From: Caproicibacter sp046707225
Lineage (GTDB): Bacteria > Bacillota > Clostridia > Oscillospirales > Acutalibacteraceae
Direction: 5' to 3'
Assembly: GCF_046707225.1 (NCBI RefSeq)
Contig: NZ_JBJKOP010000049.1
Span: forward strand, 1-35,359
Length of the DNA: 35,359 nucleotides
Position 1 is the first letter of the stretch; every line of letters starts with the position of its first letter. The translations under genes were made by a program, and so were the position numbers. The notes under the pieces are model-generated. The model did not search any database. It was not told the DNA's origin and was given only the letters and a program-made list of their open reading frames with translations. Shown piece after piece: positions 32,584 through 35,359 of the stretch.

Positions 32584-33864
32584 TCACTTGCCTGTAATCG
32601 TTTTGATTTTCGCCGCCGCGTCTTTTGCGGCCTGCTCCGGCGTCTTCTTGCCGTTAATCAAAGGAGTATAAAGCTCATCGCCGATCGCGGTATCTATTTC
32701 GGTTTCTTTTTCCTGATTATTGAACCCTCTGGCATATTGCGAGGATTTCTTGATGACGTCGAGCGCATATTCTTTTTCCGGCATATTTTTGGGAATCATA
32801 TCAAAACCGTCCTGAATCGGCGGTACCACCTTCCACTGGAATGTTGCGTTCGTAAGATCGACCAGAGCTTCGTATGCCGCATCAGGGTTTTTGGTTTGCG
32901 AAGATATGACGGTGGAAGCAATCCAGCTGAACGTGACTTTTTTGTCTCCGTGCGGTATTTCAGCCATCCCGACCTTAAATTTATTGCCAACCTGCTTTTC
33001 AAGGTCGTCGCCGGCACCGCCGAAGAACATGGCTACTTTTCCGGTCTTGAACAAATCTGCATCGCCCATATTCTGCGCTTGCTCCTGCGTTGGGGAGACA
33101 TTGTCCCGCAAAATTTTATTTAACTCCGTCAGGCCCTTGATTGACTCGGGGGAATCGATCAGGATTTTTCCGTCCTTGTCAACCGTTTCGCCGCCGTATG
33201 CCCAGATCCAAGTCTGTACCGGAGGCCAGCCGTCGATTACCGTGCCCCACTGCGTTATTTTTCCGCTTGAATCTACCTTAGTCAGCTTTTTCGCCGCAGT
33301 CCGGAAATCTTCCCATGACCAGTTCCCGTTGGGTAAATCCACGCCGGCGGATTTCAGCAGGTCTTCATTGTAGTACATCACAACCGGCTGGCTGATCCAT
33401 GGAAGCCCGTACAGTTTATCCTTGTATTTCGCCGTATTCAGCGGCCCATCAAAATAATTGCTCAAATTGACTTTTGAATCCTGCGTGGCCTTGTCCGTGA
33501 TGTCCATCAAAACGCCCAACTTCGCGTACATTGGTATGTATTCCTGCGAAAGCCACATTAAATCAGGCGCCTGCTTTGCGGAAATCATCGCTTGAATTTT
33601 TGTATAATAGTTCGCGGGTATGCTTTGAATTGTCAGGGTATAATCCTTGGAATTTGCATTCAATTTATCGACAATCGACTGCATCTGCTTTAGCTCATCG
33701 GCTCCGGCCCAGGTGGAAACCGTCAGCTTTGCTTTTTCGGTTGATTGGCCCGCTGCGCCGCCCGTCGAGGCACCGCCCGTTGACGAAGCGCATCCGGATA
33801 TCGACCCTGCCGCGATGGCCGCCGTGATGAAAACCGCTGTTATCTTCCGCCAGATTTTTTTCAT
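32584..33864 (-). CDS. Sugar-binding lipoprotein of a CUT1 ABC transporter
   Basis: A 426-residue family 1 solute-binding lipoprotein with lipobox ISGC (Cys 25), a Gly/Ser/Thr-rich linker, and the binding fold (KLTVSTWAGADELKQMQ, SAKQAPDLMWLSQEYIP, LYGLPWISQPVVMYYNEDLL, FKTGKVAMFFGGAGD). The ATG follows TAGGAGGATTTAGA. Operon neighbours (DUF1861, GH130) suggest a mannose-containing oligosaccharide; this rests on context only. Confidence 0.92.
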   Translation of the reverse strand: MKKIWRKITAVFITAAIAAGSISGCASSTGGASTGGAAGQSTEKAKLTVSTWAGADELKQMQSIVDKLNANSKDYTLTIQSIPANYYTKIQAMISAKQAPDLMWLSQEYIPMYAKLGVLMDITDKATQDSKVNLSNYFDGPLNTAKYKDKLYGLPWISQPVVMYYNEDLLKSAGVDLPNGNWSWEDFRTAAKKLTKVDSSGKITQWGTVIDGWPPVQTWIWAYGGETVDKDGKILIDSPESIKGLTELNKILRDNVSPTQEQAQNMGDADLFKTGKVAMFFGGAGDDLEKQVGNKFKVGMAEIPHGDKKVTFSWIASTVISSQTKNPDAAYEALVDLTNATFQWKVVPPIQDGFDMIPKNMPEKEYALDVIKKSSQYARGFNNQEKETEIDTAIGDELYTPLINGKKTPEQAAKDAAAKIKTITGK

Positions 33865-33884
33865 TCTAAATCCTCCTAATCATT

Positions 33885-34820
33885 TTATATTTTCTCCCAT
33901 TTCAAAAATGGGTCCAATATTGTAATACAGTGCGCCTCCGTATCGCCAACGCCACAATACAGCAGCGCCGTTCCGTTTTTCTGCCTCACAAGACCGCCGG
34001 CAAACACGACATCTTTTAAATCATTCCTCTTGCTGGGACCGTTTTCAAAATTTTTACGAACCGCAATGATTTTCATGGGCGAGTGTCTCCCGCTGTTGGG
34101 GTCAAGCAAAAAACAAGTTGAATAATAATGCCGGTTACCCTCCGGATCGAAATTTGCAATGTGGGACAAAACACCGATTTTCCCATTTTTCAGCAGATGA
34201 AGCTGATTTGTACCGCCCCATTCCTCCTTTGCGAACTGATCCTCAAAAATTCGGGCGGAGGAAATGGACCGGTCATTCAGGTCGTCGAGCGAACGGATCA
34301 CCGTAAAACCGATTTTCCCCCTGCCCGCTTCCGCCCCCTGCGGCCTTGTCGTAATCAGAATTTTTCCGTTTGGCAGTTCCAGCAGACGGATATCTTTCAT
34401 ATGTTCCGGCCCACAGGCAAACCTCTGAAGCTGAAACGGAGCTGTTTCGCGGTAAAACACGGTGCGATATGTAAGTGTGTTTACCTGATTTCGATAAACT
34501 TCCACTCCTCCGATTATCATTTTTCCGCCGATCATACAGTAAAATGGATCCTGCAAATGGTCCAGCGGCTGATATTGTTCATCCAAAATCCATATTCCGG
34601 CGCTCCTGCGCAGGAATATGATGCTGGAATCTTCGCTGTCCCTGAATTCCGCTCTTCCCAGAAGTAATTCCCTTCCGTTGTAGAAAAAAGGTGAGGAAAT
34701 GTTATAAACATCACGTTTATCTTTTCCTTCTAACCGGATCGGAAGCTTTGTATTGGCAAATTGCAGCTGGCGATAAGGAAATTCTTTTAAAAGCTGCCGG
34801 CATGTCCGCATCGTAGTCAC
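33885..34820 (-). CDS. DUF1861 family protein (predicted five-bladed propeller, GH130-related fold)
   Basis: A 311-residue member of DUF1861, a family of no firmly known activity that often accompanies sugar transport genes. Typical segments: DVYNISSPFFYNGRELLLGR, DPFYCMIGGKMIIGGVEV, EHMKDIRLLELPNGKILITT, RGKIGFTVIRSLDDLND, KEEWGGTNQLHLLKNGKIG and VVFAGGLVRQKNG. The start is GTG (34818-34820, TTMRTCRQ following), six bases after AGGGGGAG. It is the first gene of the mannoside operon, 20 bases before the binding-protein gene. A role on the same glycan as the GH130 enzyme is likely. No signal peptide is seen. Confidence 0.88.
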   Translation of the reverse strand: MTTMRTCRQLLKEFPYRQLQFANTKLPIRLEGKDKRDVYNISSPFFYNGRELLLGRAEFRDSEDSSIIFLRRSAGIWILDEQYQPLDHLQDPFYCMIGGKMIIGGVEVYRNQVNTLTYRTVFYRETAPFQLQRFACGPEHMKDIRLLELPNGKILITTRPQGAEAGRGKIGFTVIRSLDDLNDRSISSARIFEDQFAKEEWGGTNQLHLLKNGKIGVLSHIANFDPEGNRHYYSTCFLLDPNSGRHSPMKIIAVRKNFENGPSKRNDLKDVVFAGGLVRQKNGTALLYCGVGDTEAHCITILDPFLKWEKI

Positions 34821-34858
34821 CGTTATCTCCCCCTTGGAACCGAATTTTACAACTCGGT

Positions 34859-34881
34859 CGCTTTTCAGGTGCGGAAAAGCG
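34859..34881. promoter_or_regulatory. Inverted repeat in the leader of the DUF1861 operon
   Basis: CGCTTTTC / GAAAAGCG, eight perfect pairs around a 7-base centre, 38 bases before the GTG start. It could be an operator or an RNA hairpin; no T-run follows. I cannot tell which. Confidence 0.35.
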
Positions 34882-34925
34882 CAAAATATTAACAAATTTG
34901 TATTTATTAGATCTCTTCTATTACC

Positions 34926-34954
34926 ACTTTAGACAACTCTCTGCTTGAATTCAA
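34926..34954 (-). promoter_or_regulatory. Possible promoter of the mannoside operon
   Basis: TTGAAT (34949-34954), a 17-base spacer and TAAAGT (34926-34931) on the minus strand. It is only a moderate match in an A/T-rich stretch. The rest of the 34821-34966 gap shows a 10-bp palindrome ACAAATTTGT (34892-34901) and nothing else that I recognise. Confidence 0.35.
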
Positions 34955-34966
34955 CTCTATTTTACT

Positions 34967-35200
34967 TTAATTTGCAGTGCTAAGTCCCGTGTCACTTCCA
35001 CTTTCTAGGAAGCGACGGTAATTCTTCCGCATCCTCCCGTATTTTCCGATGCTCTCCGTCTGATCCGTGATCGTCAGGTCGGGAATCTCAGGTAAACTCC
35101 ATTCTTCGTGAAGGTCAGATTGTTCTCCACATGTAGCGCTCCTTTCCGCGAAGTGTTCGCGCTCGTAATTTCTGACGGTGACTTTGATCTGCCGCAGCAT
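34967..35200 (-). pseudogene. Truncated, frameshifted TnpV-like remnant
   Basis: On the minus strand the frame holds PDLTITDQTESIGKYGRMRKNY, close to the TnpV (transposon-encoded protein) N-terminal pattern PNLTLP...IGKYGRMRKEYL. The segment that normally precedes it, NNLTFTKNGVYL, lies in a neighbouring frame that stops near 35074, so one frameshift separates them. After KNY the reading frame degenerates and stops at 34967, far short of the usual ~120 residues. An ATG at 35198-35200 behind AAAGGAG opens a 77-residue frame, but its first 25 residues are not recognisable. Confidence 0.55.
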
Positions 35201-35230
35201 ATTAAAAATCTCCTTTCGGTCTTTTGGACA

Positions 35231-35359
35231 AAAAAGGGGCTGTTGCAAAACAGCGCCGAAAAAAGCCGGAACAACCATACCAAAAGGTATTGGCTGCTCC
35301 GGCTTTTTGCTTTAGAATTTAGTTGTGACACAAAATGAAAAGCTCTTAGAGCATAACAA
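35231..35359. mobile_element. End of an insertion sequence (right copy), cut by the window edge
   Basis: This is the reverse complement of bases 2-130, except for six instead of seven bases in one homopolymer. The IS end GGGGCTGTTGCAAAACAGC starts near 35236 and the IS body would run to the right. The terminator hairpin (about 35257-35306) and the possible transposase tail are as in the left copy, on the minus strand here. Confidence 0.7.

Noticed and set aside
1..35359. Linear plasmid or phage with inverted terminal repeats
   Set aside because: There are no replication, packaging or structural genes; contents are chromosomal metabolism, and the repeats look like IS ends with a terminator hairpin.
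1..35359. tRNA, rRNA or CRISPR arrays
   Set aside because: None was seen on either strand; no regularly spaced repeats occur.

Overview
The window (about 35.4 kb, mid-50s % GC by eye) reads as Gram-positive, clostridial DNA. Signs are a T-box leader, a fluoride riboswitch, strong Shine-Dalgarno sites, diacylglyceryl lipoproteins, a YesM/YesN-type two-component system, CUT1 sugar transporters without their own ATPase, and a TnpV remnant. A member of the Oscillospirales or a relative is my best guess; nothing here fixes the genus. The two ends of the window are inverted copies of the same ~130-bp insertion-sequence end, so the window is probably an assembly piece bounded by IS copies.

Left part (1-3.96 kb): a PLP aminotransferase under T-box control (minus strand), a decayed Asp/Glu-racemase C-terminus in an otherwise empty stretch, then plus-strand genes: a fluoride-riboswitch-controlled CrcB channel, a membrane-anchored C39-like cysteine peptidase and a DUF523 protein. 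A 25-bp perfect palindrome separates these from the convergent operon that follows.

Centre (3.95-16.1 kb): one minus-strand run of twelve tightly packed genes behind a near-consensus promoter (TTGACT-17-TATAAT). In transcription order: type II NADH dehydrogenase fused to a DoxX-like membrane domain, polyprenyl diphosphate synthase, EetA (NusG-II domain), EetB (Gx family), a two-repeat FMN-bind-like lipoprotein, lipoprotein ApbE, UbiD, UbiA, UbiX, then an ABC importer (binding lipoprotein, ATPase, permease). This is a flavin-based extracellular electron transfer (FLEET/EET) locus of the kind described in Listeria, with two unusual additions: a UbiA/UbiD/UbiX prenylation-decarboxylation trio like the late futalosine-pathway enzymes MqnP/L/M, and an ABC importer translationally coupled to UbiX. 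The importer is a candidate for uptake of a quinone precursor. This is the most interesting system in the window.

Right-centre (16.3-28.3 kb): a chitobiose (GlcNAc2) catabolic region, all on the minus strand: N,N'-diacetylchitobiose phosphorylase (GH94), a phosphohexomutase, a YesM-type histidine kinase, binding protein, two permeases, an AraC-type response regulator, NagB and NagA. Together they would import GlcNAc2, phosphorolyse it to GlcNAc-1-P + GlcNAc, isomerise to GlcNAc-6-P, deacetylate and deaminate to fructose-6-P.

Right part (28.4-34.9 kb): a second sugar operon on the minus strand: a DUF1861 protein, binding lipoprotein, two permeases, a GH130 mannoside phosphorylase and a LacI-family regulator. 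The right edge holds a frameshifted TnpV remnant and the second IS end. Neither sugar importer has an ATPase gene here; a shared MsmX/UgpC-type ATPase elsewhere is expected.
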